Source of the DNA: Burkholderiales bacterium UBA2463
GTDB taxonomy: Bacteria; Pseudomonadota; Gammaproteobacteria; Burkholderiales; Burkholderiaceae_A
Direction of reading: 5' to 3'
DNA length: 64,000 bases
Assembly (NCBI GenBank): GCA_002342295.1
Contig: DDPR01000008.1
Coordinates: 158,078-222,077 of the forward strand
The notes under the pieces were generated by a model that was not told the origin of the DNA, did no database searches, and worked only from the letters and a program-made list of their open reading frames with translations. The position numbers and the translations under genes are program-made. Shown piece after piece: positions 34,601 to 41,004 of this stretch. The first letter of the stretch is position 1. Every line of letters begins with the position of its first letter.

Positions 34601-35480
34601 TGTGCTGCGGGCCTATCCCCTGGAGGAGCTTGCCAAGACCATTGACTGGACACCTTTTTTCCAGACCTGGGATCTTGCAGGCCCCTTTCCCGCCATCCTG
34701 GACGATGAGGTTGTAGGCGCGCAGGCGCGTCAGGTCTATGCCGATGGCAAGGCCATGCTGGCTCGCCTCATCGAGGGCCGAAGACTCTCTGCACATGGGG
34801 TCTTTGCCTTGCTGCCTGCTCGACGCACGGCAAGCGAGGACATCACGCTCTACTGGGATGAGGGCCTCGAGAGATCAGCGCTCACCTGGCACGGCCTGCG
34901 CCAACAGACCGAGAAGCCCTCTGCGGAGCCAAACAAATGCCTCGCAGACTATGTCGCCCCAGCCGATGCGGGTGTCAGGGACTACGCTGGCTGCTTTGCC
35001 GTCTGCATCCAGGGCGCCGAAGCGCTTGCGCAAGACTATGAACGTAAAGGGGACGATTACAACGCCATTCTTGTAAAGGCCCTCGCTGACCGCCTCGCCG
35101 AGGCCTTTGCGGAGCGACTCCATCAGCGGGTTCGCACCGAGTTCTGGGGCTATGCTGCAAACGAAAGCCTGAGCAACGAGGAGTTAATTGCGGAAAAGTA
35201 TCAGGGCATTCGTCCTGCGCCGGGCTATCCCGCCTGCCCCGATCACAGCGTGAAGTCTGCCCTCTTCGAAGTCCTGTCGGCCCGTGAGATCGAGATGAGC
35301 CTCACAGAAAACCTCGCGATGCTGCCCGCCTCTGCAGTCAGCGGCTTCTATCTCTGGCGTGGTGAGGCGCAGTACTTCAACGCTGGCCCGATTGGTGAAG
35401 ACCAGCTCAGAGACTATGCAGAGCGCGCAGCCATCTCGGAGGAAGCGGCCCGAGAGCGTCTTGGTCCGGCGCTCATCTAA
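31665..35480 (+). CDS. metH: Cobalamin-dependent methionine synthase
   Basis: MetH moves a methyl group from 5-methyl-THF to homocysteine through methylcobalamin. The 1271-residue protein has all four modules. The homocysteine domain has zinc cysteines in GLNCAMGA (near 283) and GGCCGTTPEH (near 348). The folate domain has NVGERTNVTGS near 398. The cobalamin domain has DVHDIGKNIV near 801, with the cobalt-ligand His. The SAM-binding reactivation domain has RPAPGYPACPDHS near 1182. The only start codon before the conserved ERLRAALAQRILIIDGAMG is TTG at 31665, which has no Shine-Dalgarno sequence and lies at the predicted transcription start; initiation may be leaderless. ahcY and metF at the window start complete the cycle. 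Confidence 0.97.
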   Translation: MLSPTLSPHGAPAESIPRGSVLSEAPSFERLRAALAQRILIIDGAMGTMIQQLKFSESDYRGESGEGAHRLPPALQSVLDAATQNGIDVKGNNELLSLTQPGAIQSIHEQYLAAGADILETNTFGATSIAQDDYRLADLVLEMNLSSARLACAARDRFDSRERPRFVAGAIGPTPRTASISPDVNDPGARNISFDELVEAYAQQADALLDGGVDLLLIETIFDTLNAKAAIFAIEEVFERRGVRWPLMISGTVTDASGRVLSGQTVGAFWNSVRHARPITIGLNCAMGAALMRPYVEELSKIADAPICIYPNAGLPNPMAPTGFDETPPITSGLLREFADLGWVNVVGGCCGTTPEHIEAIAQTVAALKPRVIPSLPIQTRLSGLEPMVIDEQSLFVNVGERTNVTGSKQFARLILNGEYEQAVAVARQQVENGAQVIDVNMDEAMLDSKAAMTRFLNLIASEPDISRVPIMIDSSKWDVIEAGLKCVQGKAIVNSISMKEGEAEFLRQAKLCRRYGAAAVVMAFDEQGQADTLERRTSICERAYRLLIDQADFAPEDIIFDPNIFAIATGIDEHNRYAIDFIEATRWIRSHLPHARISGGVSNVSFSFRGNDAAREAIHTVFLYHAVKAGLSMGIVNAGQLGVYEDLDPDLRERVEDIVFDRRPDATERMIEFAASLKSGGKRQEEQLAWRSLDVQKRLEHALVHGITEFIVEDTEAARAEIEARDGRPIEVIEGPLMGGMNVVGDLFAEGKMFLPQVVKSARVMKAAVAHLVPFIEAEQAASGTVQAKGKMILATVKGDVHDIGKNIVSVVLQCNNFEVVNMGVMVPAAQIIAAAKEHEADIIGLSGLITPSLEEMAHVAREMERDEWCRCRQIPLLIGGATTSRVHTAVKIAPHYSGPVIWVPDASRSVPVAQALTSDESQKTSYLGEVLRDYKKLRERHANKVAAKMLSLAEARLRAPVLRFTSDAPTPKALGRRVLRAYPLEELAKTIDWTPFFQTWDLAGPFPAILDDEVVGAQARQVYADGKAMLARLIEGRRLSAHGVFALLPARRTASEDITLYWDEGLERSALTWHGLRQQTEKPSAEPNKCLADYVAPADAGVRDYAGCFAVCIQGAEALAQDYERKGDDYNAILVKALADRLAEAFAERLHQRVRTEFWGYAANESLSNEELIAEKYQGIRPAPGYPACPDHSVKSALFEVLSAREIEMSLTENLAMLPASAVSGFYLWRGEAQYFNAGPIGEDQLRDYAERAAISEEAARERLGPALI

Positions 35481-35812
35481 AGACGATCCCAGACGACAGG
35501 CTGTCCTTCAGCCTGCGCCCGACGAACCATCTCAAGAACGGGCGCAAGCCGCTGATGAAGGGCCACGCCCCGACCGGACGAAGACCCCCACGCCCTGTCG
35601 TCTTCCTCTTGATCATCGTCTTGCGCCTTCGCTCTTTGTGAGATTTGAGAGCGCTGGGAGGCCTCCTCGAGACGGCCGAGAATCTCGGGGAGGCGCTCAA
35701 GAATCCAGATTCCCCGATCGCTTGCTTCCTGACCGGCCGCGCCAAAGACAGCGCGGGCAACCTCGTCGGTCATGATGAATGACGCAGCCGCTTTGCTCAT
35801 GAACTGGATCAT
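35477..35812 (-). CDS. DUF1840 domain protein
   Basis: A 111-residue protein of the DUF1840 family, which I know mainly from Betaproteobacteria; its function is unknown. The family start pattern (KSKAAGDVIM in relatives) appears here as FMSKAAASFIMTD. A helix with LPEILGRLEE follows, then an acidic, Gln/Asp-rich linker, and the conserved C-terminus GVALHQRLAPVLEMVRRAQ ending PVVWDRL. The frame is open far upstream, but the ATG at 35812 has AAGGAGT before it and matches the family start. It overlaps the metH stop by 4 bp and is divergent from a lipoprotein gene with 46 bp between. Confidence 0.85.
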   Translation of the reverse strand: MIQFMSKAAASFIMTDEVARAVFGAAGQEASDRGIWILERLPEILGRLEEASQRSQISQRAKAQDDDQEEDDRAWGSSSGRGVALHQRLAPVLEMVRRAQAEGQPVVWDRL

Positions 35813-35858
35813 CGGGATACACTCCTTGCGCTGGACTGCCCAGCCGGTTCTTCCCATT

Positions 35859-36437
35859 ATGCGAGCCCAGCGACCCCTCCCTCTCATTGCCCATGCCCTG
35901 TTGCTCCTGCTCTGCATCGGGGTCGGTGGCTGCTCGCCAACCTTTGACTGGCGAGTGGTGCGGCACCCCGAAGGCATCTGGTCTGCGACATTCCCAGACA
36001 AGCCGGCCGTGGTCGAACGAACGGTGCAGATGCCCGTCGCAGGTCGGCTCGAATCGATACAGATTGAATTGCGCGCGGCGCGCGTGAATGGCCAGACATT
36101 CACTGTCGGTCTTGCCCGACCCGCCTCGGGCGCACAGGTAAACCTAGATGACGTGCGACTTGCCCTCGAAGAGGCCATGGTGCGAAACATTCAGGGTCGA
36201 GTCACTGCTCAGGCGCCGCTTACCCGACAGCCCGGCGTCTGGACCCTGCAGGCAGAAGGCCAGATACGGCTGGAAGCCGACAAGCCCGCGGTGACAGCGC
36301 GCGTCATGATGCGCTCAGCCAGACTCTCTTCTGCTGTTATCGAAATTCTGGTTGCAGGACCGAGCGCAGATTTTTCAGTCGAGGCCGCCGAACAGTTTCT
36401 TGATTCGCTCGAGCTCGGCGAGCCCCTTCGGCTGTGA
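35859..36437 (+). CDS. Small predicted lipoprotein of unknown function
   Basis: A 192-residue protein with a basic N-terminus, a hydrophobic stretch LIAHALLLLLCIG and the lipobox GVGGC, so it is probably lipid-anchored. The mature part begins SPTFDWRVVRHPEG and then looks like a beta-rich domain with DKPAVVERTVQMPVAG and AEGQIRLEAD strands. Similar DWRxVR lipoproteins occur beside DUF1840 genes in Burkholderiales as far as I recall, but I know no function. The start was chosen at the ATG at 35859, which gives a proper signal peptide. Its stop overlaps the GTG start of the MFS gene as GTGA, suggesting a joint role. Confidence 0.75.
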   Translation: MRAQRPLPLIAHALLLLLCIGVGGCSPTFDWRVVRHPEGIWSATFPDKPAVVERTVQMPVAGRLESIQIELRAARVNGQTFTVGLARPASGAQVNLDDVRLALEEAMVRNIQGRVTAQAPLTRQPGVWTLQAEGQIRLEADKPAVTARVMMRSARLSSAVIEILVAGPSADFSVEAAEQFLDSLELGEPLRL

Positions 36438-37696
36438 GGGTGCAGATGGCCTCAGAGTCGTCGGCGGCCCACGTCCTGAGGATGGTCTGGCCCTTTGGGC
36501 TTGCCTACGCCATGTCCTACGCGCTCAGAACCATCAATGCGGTGCTCGCACCCAATCTGGTTGACGAGCTCTCGCTCTCAGCCTCTGAGCTGGGCCTTCT
36601 CGCAAGCGCCTATTTTCTGAGTTTTGCGCTCATGCAGATTCCCTTGGGTGCCTGGCTTGATCGAGACGGACCCCGCAGGGTGGAGTCTTTGCTGCTGCTG
36701 CTGGCTATTGCTGGAAGCGTGCTCACAGCCACGGCTCAGAGTTTTTGGGTCCTCTGGGTTGGACGCGCACTCATCGGCATTGGCGTGTCCGCCTGCTTGA
36801 TGGCTGCTTACAAGGCCTATCGAATGAGCTTTTCCGAGCAATATCAGGCGCCACTTGCATCCGTCATGCTCATGCTGGGCTCACTGGGCGCGCTGGCGGC
36901 CACACTGCCTGTGGAGTGGCTTTTGAATGAGGTCGGCTGGCGTCACACCTTCTGGATTCTGAGTGGTCTCTTTGTCGTGTCTTGGCTGGCCATTCGATTC
37001 CGCCTGCCCGAACTTCGGCCAGAAAAGAGGGTCGGCGCAAGCCTCTGGGGCGATGCCCTGGTCGGACTCAAAACCGTTGCAAGACACTCCGAGTTCACCC
37101 GCCTTCTGCCCTTTGCCGTGCTTACCTACGGCGGCTTCTTGGCCATGCAAAGCCTGTGGCTTGGCCCGTGGCTGACCAAGGTCGAGGGCCTCTCGGATGG
37201 CGAGGCCGCCGCCGGCCTCTTTGTCTTGACTGCGGTCATTGCTGCGTCTCACTTTGCCACCGCCTGGATTGCTCGCGCATTGTTGGCGAGGGGCCGAGGC
37301 CTCAATGGGCTCATGCATGGCGGCCAGTTCGTTCTCGCAAGCCTGTGTGCAAGCAGCGTGCTCGGCCTCTGGCCCCACCCGCTCTGGGGTTGGGGGCTTG
37401 CATTCGTGGCGGCTGGAACAAGCACCCTGAGTTATTCGCGCTTTGCGCTCGCCTTCCCGCCCGAGTTCTCTGCACGTGCAACCACGGCCTTTAACTTCCT
37501 CATTTTTTTGGGCGCATTCGGCGTCCAGTGGGGCATTGGAGTTTTAATTGACGGCTTTTCGGGCTGGGGACTCACGACCCCTATGGCGATGAGGGCAGCG
37601 GTGGGCTGCTGGGTGCTCAGCCAGTTTGCGTCCTTGGCTTGGATGATCTGGGCGCCATCAACGCGGGCGGCACATCCAGTGCGCGGCGCAGGCTGA
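36434..37696 (+). CDS. MFS transporter
   Basis: A 420-residue major facilitator protein with about 12 membrane helices. The loop 2-3 signature appears as GAWLDRDGPRRVE and the first helix region as FGLAYAMSYALRTINAVLAP, which places it among metabolite/H+ symporters, but the substrate cannot be read from the sequence. GTG at 36434 overlaps the lipoprotein stop (GTGA); an ATG at 36446 is also possible. Its last 80 bp overlap the end of comM on the other strand, the longest antisense overlap in the window. Confidence 0.85.
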   Translation: MRVQMASESSAAHVLRMVWPFGLAYAMSYALRTINAVLAPNLVDELSLSASELGLLASAYFLSFALMQIPLGAWLDRDGPRRVESLLLLLAIAGSVLTATAQSFWVLWVGRALIGIGVSACLMAAYKAYRMSFSEQYQAPLASVMLMLGSLGALAATLPVEWLLNEVGWRHTFWILSGLFVVSWLAIRFRLPELRPEKRVGASLWGDALVGLKTVARHSEFTRLLPFAVLTYGGFLAMQSLWLGPWLTKVEGLSDGEAAAGLFVLTAVIAASHFATAWIARALLARGRGLNGLMHGGQFVLASLCASSVLGLWPHPLWGWGLAFVAAGTSTLSYSRFALAFPPEFSARATTAFNFLIFLGAFGVQWGIGVLIDGFSGWGLTTPMAMRAAVGCWVLSQFASLAWMIWAPSTRAAHPVRGAG

Positions 37697-39191
37697 TGGC
37701 CTCTGCCATGTGGGCAACCGAGACCAGGCGGGCCCCCTCGAGGTGAGCGATGGTTGTCGCTACCCGCGTGATGCGCGAGGAGGCACGCGGACTTAACCCT
37801 TGCGCTTGAACCACCTGATCGAGGAGGGTTCGCGCGTCATCGTCGCTGCGCATGGGCTGCTCAAGCTCTGCAGCCCGGTGCCTTGCCGCACGCACTTGCG
37901 CTGCCATGTGCTCGGTGGTCCACGGGTTGGCCGGCGAGAGATCTTTTTTGCCGAGCGCGTGAGAGTCGCCCATGTGGGGGTCACCCATCGAGACCACGAG
38001 ATCGAATCGATCTAGCAGTGGGCCCGAGAGACGGCTGCGATAGCGATGGACCTGCTCTGGCCGACAGGCGCACCGCATACCAACCCGGCTCACACCGTAA
38101 AAGCCGCAGGGGCAGGGATTCATGGCTGCGACAAGCATGAAGCGGGCGGGCAGCGTGATGCGGTCATGGACCCGGGCAATGCGCACCTCTCCGGTCTCGA
38201 TCGGTTCCCGAAGAGCCTCGAGCGCGTCTCGAGGAAACTCCGGCAGCTCGTCGAGGAATAAAAGGCCGTTGTGAGCGAGAGAGATCTCTCCTGGGCGAAC
38301 GGGCTGCCCTCCACCAATGAGCGCGCGAGACGAAGTGCTGTGATGGGGCGCCCGAACGGGCGGCCGTCGCCAGAGCTGAACAAGGGGGCTGCCATCGAGG
38401 CTCTGCAAGGCCGCTGACTCTTGCGCCTGAGAGTCGGTCAACTCGGGGAGCAGTGTGCCAAGGCGTTGGGCGAGCATCGACTTGCCCACGCCCGGCGGCC
38501 CAAACAGCAGAAGGTTGTGTCTGCCCGCAGCTGCCACCAGAGCGGCCCGCTTGGCCTGTTGCTGGCCATGAATATCTTCCCAGCAAAGTGGCGCATCGAG
38601 GAGGGCGAGCGAACGAGGAAGGCTCGACTGGCCGAGCGCATCTGCAGTGGGTAGCTGCGAGTGCGTCGGCAGCAGGTCCTCGCAGACACTGCGAAGGGAG
38701 TGTGCGCAACGAATGCGGGGCCCACCCATCAACAAGGAGAGTTCAGGGGCGTTGCCACTCGGAAGTAAAAGTGTGTGAACGCTAGAGTTCTTGAGCGCAG
38801 AAAGCCCCCAGGCAAAGCCTGCCCTGATGGGAAGCAGGGCCCCTGACAGAGAGAGCTCGCCCGCCAGAACCACCTTCTCAAGACGCGACGAGGCCGGAGC
38901 GGGCAGCTGCCCATCTGCCAGAAGAATGGCCAGCGCAATGGCAAGATCAAAGTGGCCCGAATCTTTGGGCAGGTCTGCGGGTGCCAGGTTGACAGTGACC
39001 CTGCGAGCGGGAAAAGCAAAGCCCGAATTCTGAATAGCGGCCCGAACCCGCTCGCGAGATTCTCGAACAGCGGTGCTGGGCAGCCCGACAAGACTGAACT
39101 GGGGCAGGCCATTGGCAAGATCTGCCTCCACGCGCACAGGCAGGGAGGTGAGGCCGACCAGGGTTCTGGAGTGAAGGATGGCCAAAGGCAT
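37617..39191 (-). CDS. comM: Mg chelatase-like AAA+ ATPase ComM (YifB family)
   Basis: ComM is a hexameric helicase that extends heteroduplex branches during natural transformation. An N-terminal Lon-like domain (residues about 1-170, starting MPLAILHSRTLVGL with ANGLPQFSLVGLP) precedes the AAA+ module. That module has Walker A GPPGVGKS near residue 235, Walker B LLFLDELPEF near 305 and cysteines in NPCPCGFYG and CACRP. The ATG at 39191 gives the family start and 524 residues; a TTG at 39218 is also in frame. A perfect 10-bp hairpin ends on the A of this ATG and no Shine-Dalgarno sequence is visible. It lies downstream of ubiK on the same strand. dprA, another transformation gene, is at 58.9 kb. 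Confidence 0.94.
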   Translation of the reverse strand: MPLAILHSRTLVGLTSLPVRVEADLANGLPQFSLVGLPSTAVRESRERVRAAIQNSGFAFPARRVTVNLAPADLPKDSGHFDLAIALAILLADGQLPAPASSRLEKVVLAGELSLSGALLPIRAGFAWGLSALKNSSVHTLLLPSGNAPELSLLMGGPRIRCAHSLRSVCEDLLPTHSQLPTADALGQSSLPRSLALLDAPLCWEDIHGQQQAKRAALVAAAGRHNLLLFGPPGVGKSMLAQRLGTLLPELTDSQAQESAALQSLDGSPLVQLWRRPPVRAPHHSTSSRALIGGGQPVRPGEISLAHNGLLFLDELPEFPRDALEALREPIETGEVRIARVHDRITLPARFMLVAAMNPCPCGFYGVSRVGMRCACRPEQVHRYRSRLSGPLLDRFDLVVSMGDPHMGDSHALGKKDLSPANPWTTEHMAAQVRAARHRAAELEQPMRSDDDARTLLDQVVQAQGLSPRASSRITRVATTIAHLEGARLVSVAHMAEAISLRRALDVPPALMAPRSSKPRTQTG

Positions 39192-39217
39192 GCGGCAGTC
39201 TGAGACCGACTGCCGCA
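39191..39217 (-). promoter_or_regulatory. Perfect hairpin ending at the comM start codon
   Basis: TGCGGCAGTC (39191-39200) and GACTGCCGCA (39208-39217) form a 10-bp perfect stem with a 7-base loop. In the mRNA the base of the stem includes the A of the comM ATG, and the region where a ribosome site would lie is inside the stem. No T-run follows on either strand, so a terminator is unlikely. Translational control of comM is a plausible role. Confidence 0.65.
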
Positions 39218-39238
39218 AACCGACTCTTGGAAAAACGG

Positions 39239-39487
39239 CTAGTGTTTCTTTTCCAGCTCGGAGAGCCTCTGCTCAAGCTCCGAGAGCTTCTGTCGGGCGC
39301 GCAAAAGTGCCTGCTGCTGCTGATCAAACTCCTCTCGGCTCACCAACTCCAGTCGCGAGAGTGCCATGGAGAGCACCTCACGCATGTGACGCTCAAAGTC
39401 GGCCGCGGGCGTGGAAGCCATGAGTTCAGCGATTCGCTTCTGAAGGTCTGCGAACACCGGGGGCAGCTCAGGCATTTGGAATTTCAT
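39239..39487 (-). CDS. ubiK: Ubiquinone biosynthesis accessory factor UbiK (BMFP family)
   Basis: UbiK is a small helical, membrane-interacting protein that helps UbiJ in the aerobic ubiquinone-making complex. The 82-residue product starts at the ATG at 39487 and shows the family pattern FADLQKRIAELM, then LSRLELVSREEFDQQQQALLRARQKL followed by a C-terminal coiled coil SELEQRLSELEKKH. The frame is open upstream, but the extension has no similarity and reads into the porin promoter. comM lies 47 bp downstream on the same strand. Confidence 0.9.
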   Translation of the reverse strand: MKFQMPELPPVFADLQKRIAELMASTPAADFERHMREVLSMALSRLELVSREEFDQQQQALLRARQKLSELEQRLSELEKKH

Positions 39488-39547
39488 GGTTCCAACATAG
39501 CACGGGAAGTCGGTGGCACAGGCGTCCGGCTCGGTCAGCGCGGGCGC

Positions 39548-39562
39548 GCTCATTTTTGGTGC
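39548..39562. promoter_or_regulatory. Candidate NtrC site 1 upstream of the porin gene
   Basis: GCTCA-N5-GGTGC compared with the NtrC consensus GCACC-N5-GGTGC: the right arm is perfect and the left arm matches 3 of 5. Its centre is about 136 bp before the start predicted from the sigma-54-like element, a usual enhancer distance. Confidence 0.4.
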
Positions 39563-39586
39563 AAAACAGACAAAAGCGGCCTTAAC

Positions 39587-39601
39587 GCACCACAATAGGG
39601 C
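39587..39601. promoter_or_regulatory. Candidate NtrC site 2 upstream of the porin gene
   Basis: GCACC-N5-AGGGC: the left arm is perfect and the right arm matches 3 of 5 of the NtrC consensus. Its centre is about 97 bp before the predicted start site, and 39 bp from site 1. Confidence 0.4.
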
Positions 39602-39617
39602 CCAAGCCTGCACCGCC

Positions 39618-39634
39618 CTCGGGAGAAACCCGAG
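39618..39634. repeat. Inverted repeat in the ubiK-porin intergenic region
   Basis: CTCGGG and CCCGAG separated by AGAAA form a 6-bp stem. No T-run follows on either strand. It lies between the NtrC-like sites and the sigma-54-like element; it may be an operator or chance. Confidence 0.35.
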
Positions 39635-39663
39635 CAAAATGGGGTCTTTGGGCGCTTTGCCGC

Positions 39664-39680
39664 TTGGCACGAATTCCGCT
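39664..39680 (+). promoter_or_regulatory. Candidate sigma-54 promoter of porin-glnK-amtB
   Basis: TTGGCACGAATTCCGCT has the essential GG (39666-39667) and GC (39678-39679) at the strict 10-bp spacing. The -24 box TTGGCACG is excellent; the -12 box reads CCGC instead of TTGC. Transcription would begin near 39690, about 28 bp before the porin ATG. Confidence 0.55.
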
Positions 39681-39718
39681 CACCTTCGACACACCCTTAT
39701 CTGTGGAGAACCAAAATC

Positions 39719-40567
39719 ATGAAAAAAACCCTCATCGCTCTCGCCCTCTCGGGGCTCGCGATCAGCGCAGTGGCGGCGGATGCCCCCAAAGATGCCCCCA
39801 AAGAACCCGAACCGGACTACACGCTCACCGGCAACTTTGGCGTTTTTAGCGACTACCGGTTCCGCGGAATTTCTCAGACTCGCCTCGCACCGGCTGCCCA
39901 GGGCGGCTTCGACTTCGCCCACAAAAGCGGCTTTTATCTGGGGAACTGGAACTCGAATGTGTCGAGCGACCAATACACGAGTGGCGCCGGCCTCGAGATG
40001 GACTTCTACGGCGGCTACAAGACCGAGATCGGTAGCGTAGGCATCGACGTTGGCACGCTCTACTACTATTACCCAGGCGCTAACGTCAGAGATACGACAA
40101 ACAGTTCTACAAAATACGGGGACTTCAATAACCACGAGGTCTACCTAGGCCTCTCTTACGGGCCGCTAACCCTTAAGACTAGCTATGCCGTGTCAGATTA
40201 TTTCGGGCTGAACTCGACAACCGACAACTACCTTGTGACCACCCCGAGCATTCGAAGAGCGTCCGGAAACTCAAAAGGCACAACCTATGTGGATCTGACA
40301 TTCAGCAAGGAGATAGCAGACAAGATCACGGTAAGCGCCCATGCTGGCTCCACAAGCATCAAGAACTACAGTTCGCTTAGTTATGAGGACTATCGCGTCG
40401 GGATTGCAAGAGATATGAATGGCTGGGTGCTTGCGCTGAATTACTTCACCAACAACCTTTCCTCCTCAGGAAAGACCTTCAATACAAACTCGGGTCTCGA
40501 TGGCCAAGCCGACGAGAAGAAGCTCTACAAATCCGCTGCCGTCATCTCCCTCACCAAGACTTTCTAA
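39719..40567 (+). CDS. TorF-family putative porin
   Basis: An outer-membrane beta-barrel protein of 282 residues. A clear signal peptide MKKTLIALALSGLAISAVAA is followed by a Pro/Lys-rich linker and then the family start YTLTGNFGVFSDYRFRGISQT. The barrel shows alternating amphipathic strands, and the chain ends in Phe (TKTF), as barrel proteins do. Relatives are commonly found upstream of glnK-amtB, as here, so a role in nitrogen uptake is likely but unproven. By eye the codon use is more A/T-rich than that of the neighbours (many ACA, AGT, TCA), compatible with faster surface evolution or transfer. Confidence 0.88.
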   Translation: MKKTLIALALSGLAISAVAADAPKDAPKEPEPDYTLTGNFGVFSDYRFRGISQTRLAPAAQGGFDFAHKSGFYLGNWNSNVSSDQYTSGAGLEMDFYGGYKTEIGSVGIDVGTLYYYYPGANVRDTTNSSTKYGDFNNHEVYLGLSYGPLTLKTSYAVSDYFGLNSTTDNYLVTTPSIRRASGNSKGTTYVDLTFSKEIADKITVSAHAGSTSIKNYSSLSYEDYRVGIARDMNGWVLALNYFTNNLSSSGKTFNTNSGLDGQADEKKLYKSAAVISLTKTF

Positions 40568-40577
40568 CCCCCAACCC

Positions 40578-40599
40578 CGCGCCGCCCTCGGGTGGCGCG
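40578..40599 (+). repeat. GC-rich hairpin between porin and glnK
   Basis: A near-perfect stem of about 9-10 bp (CGCGCCGCC paired with GGTGGCGCG, one G-U pair) with a tight CTCG-type loop, 11 bp after the porin stop and 18 bp before the glnK ATG. No T-run follows, so it is better seen as an mRNA-stabilising or processing element that could make porin and glnK levels differ. Confidence 0.55.
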
Positions 40600-40617
40600 T
40601 GACGTGAAAGGACGTGT

Positions 40618-40956
40618 ATGAAACTCATTACTGCTGTGATTAAGCCCTTCAAGCTCGATGAGGTCCGAGAGGCCCTCTCGGCCATTGGCGTTCAGGGCAT
40701 CACCGTCACCGAGGTGAAGGGCTTTGGGCGACAGAAGGGGCACACCGAGCTCTATCGCGGTGCCGAGTACGTGGTCGACTTCCTGCCCAAGGTGAAGCTG
40801 GAGGTGGCTGTAACAGAGGAGCTGGCCGAGCGTGTCGTCGAGGCCATCGAGACCGCGGCGCGCACCGGAAAGATTGGCGACGGAAAGATCTTCGTCACGC
40901 CCTTGGAGTCGGTGGTTCGCATTCGAACCGGCGAGACCGACAAAGACGCGCTCTAA
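40618..40956 (+). CDS. glnK: Nitrogen regulatory protein P-II (GlnK type)
   Basis: A trimeric signal protein that senses 2-oxoglutarate and ATP/ADP, takes UMP on its T-loop when nitrogen is short, and plugs the AmtB channel when it is plentiful. The 112 residues begin MKLITAVIKPFKLDEVREAL. The T-loop contains the uridylylated Tyr51 in GHTELYRGAEYVVDFLPK, and the C-terminal signature GKIGDGKIFV with the RIRTGE site is complete. An AAAGGA element lies a few bases before the ATG. amtB follows after 48 bp, which marks this paralogue as the AmtB partner. Confidence 0.96.
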   Translation: MKLITAVIKPFKLDEVREALSAIGVQGITVTEVKGFGRQKGHTELYRGAEYVVDFLPKVKLEVAVTEELAERVVEAIETAARTGKIGDGKIFVTPLESVVRIRTGETDKDAL

Positions 40957-41004
40957 CCCCACCCTTCTCCAGAACTCTCTCTGCTCATTTCCTAAGAGGC
41001 TTAT

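Noticed and set aside
35813..36190. Upstream extension of the DUF1840 frame
   Set aside because: It runs antisense through the lipoprotein gene, while the family start and a good ribosome site lie at 35812.
39191..39217. DNA uptake sequence pair or ubiK terminator at the comM hairpin
   Set aside because: The core does not recur elsewhere that I could see, it does not match the Neisseria GCCGTCTGAA core, and no T-run follows.
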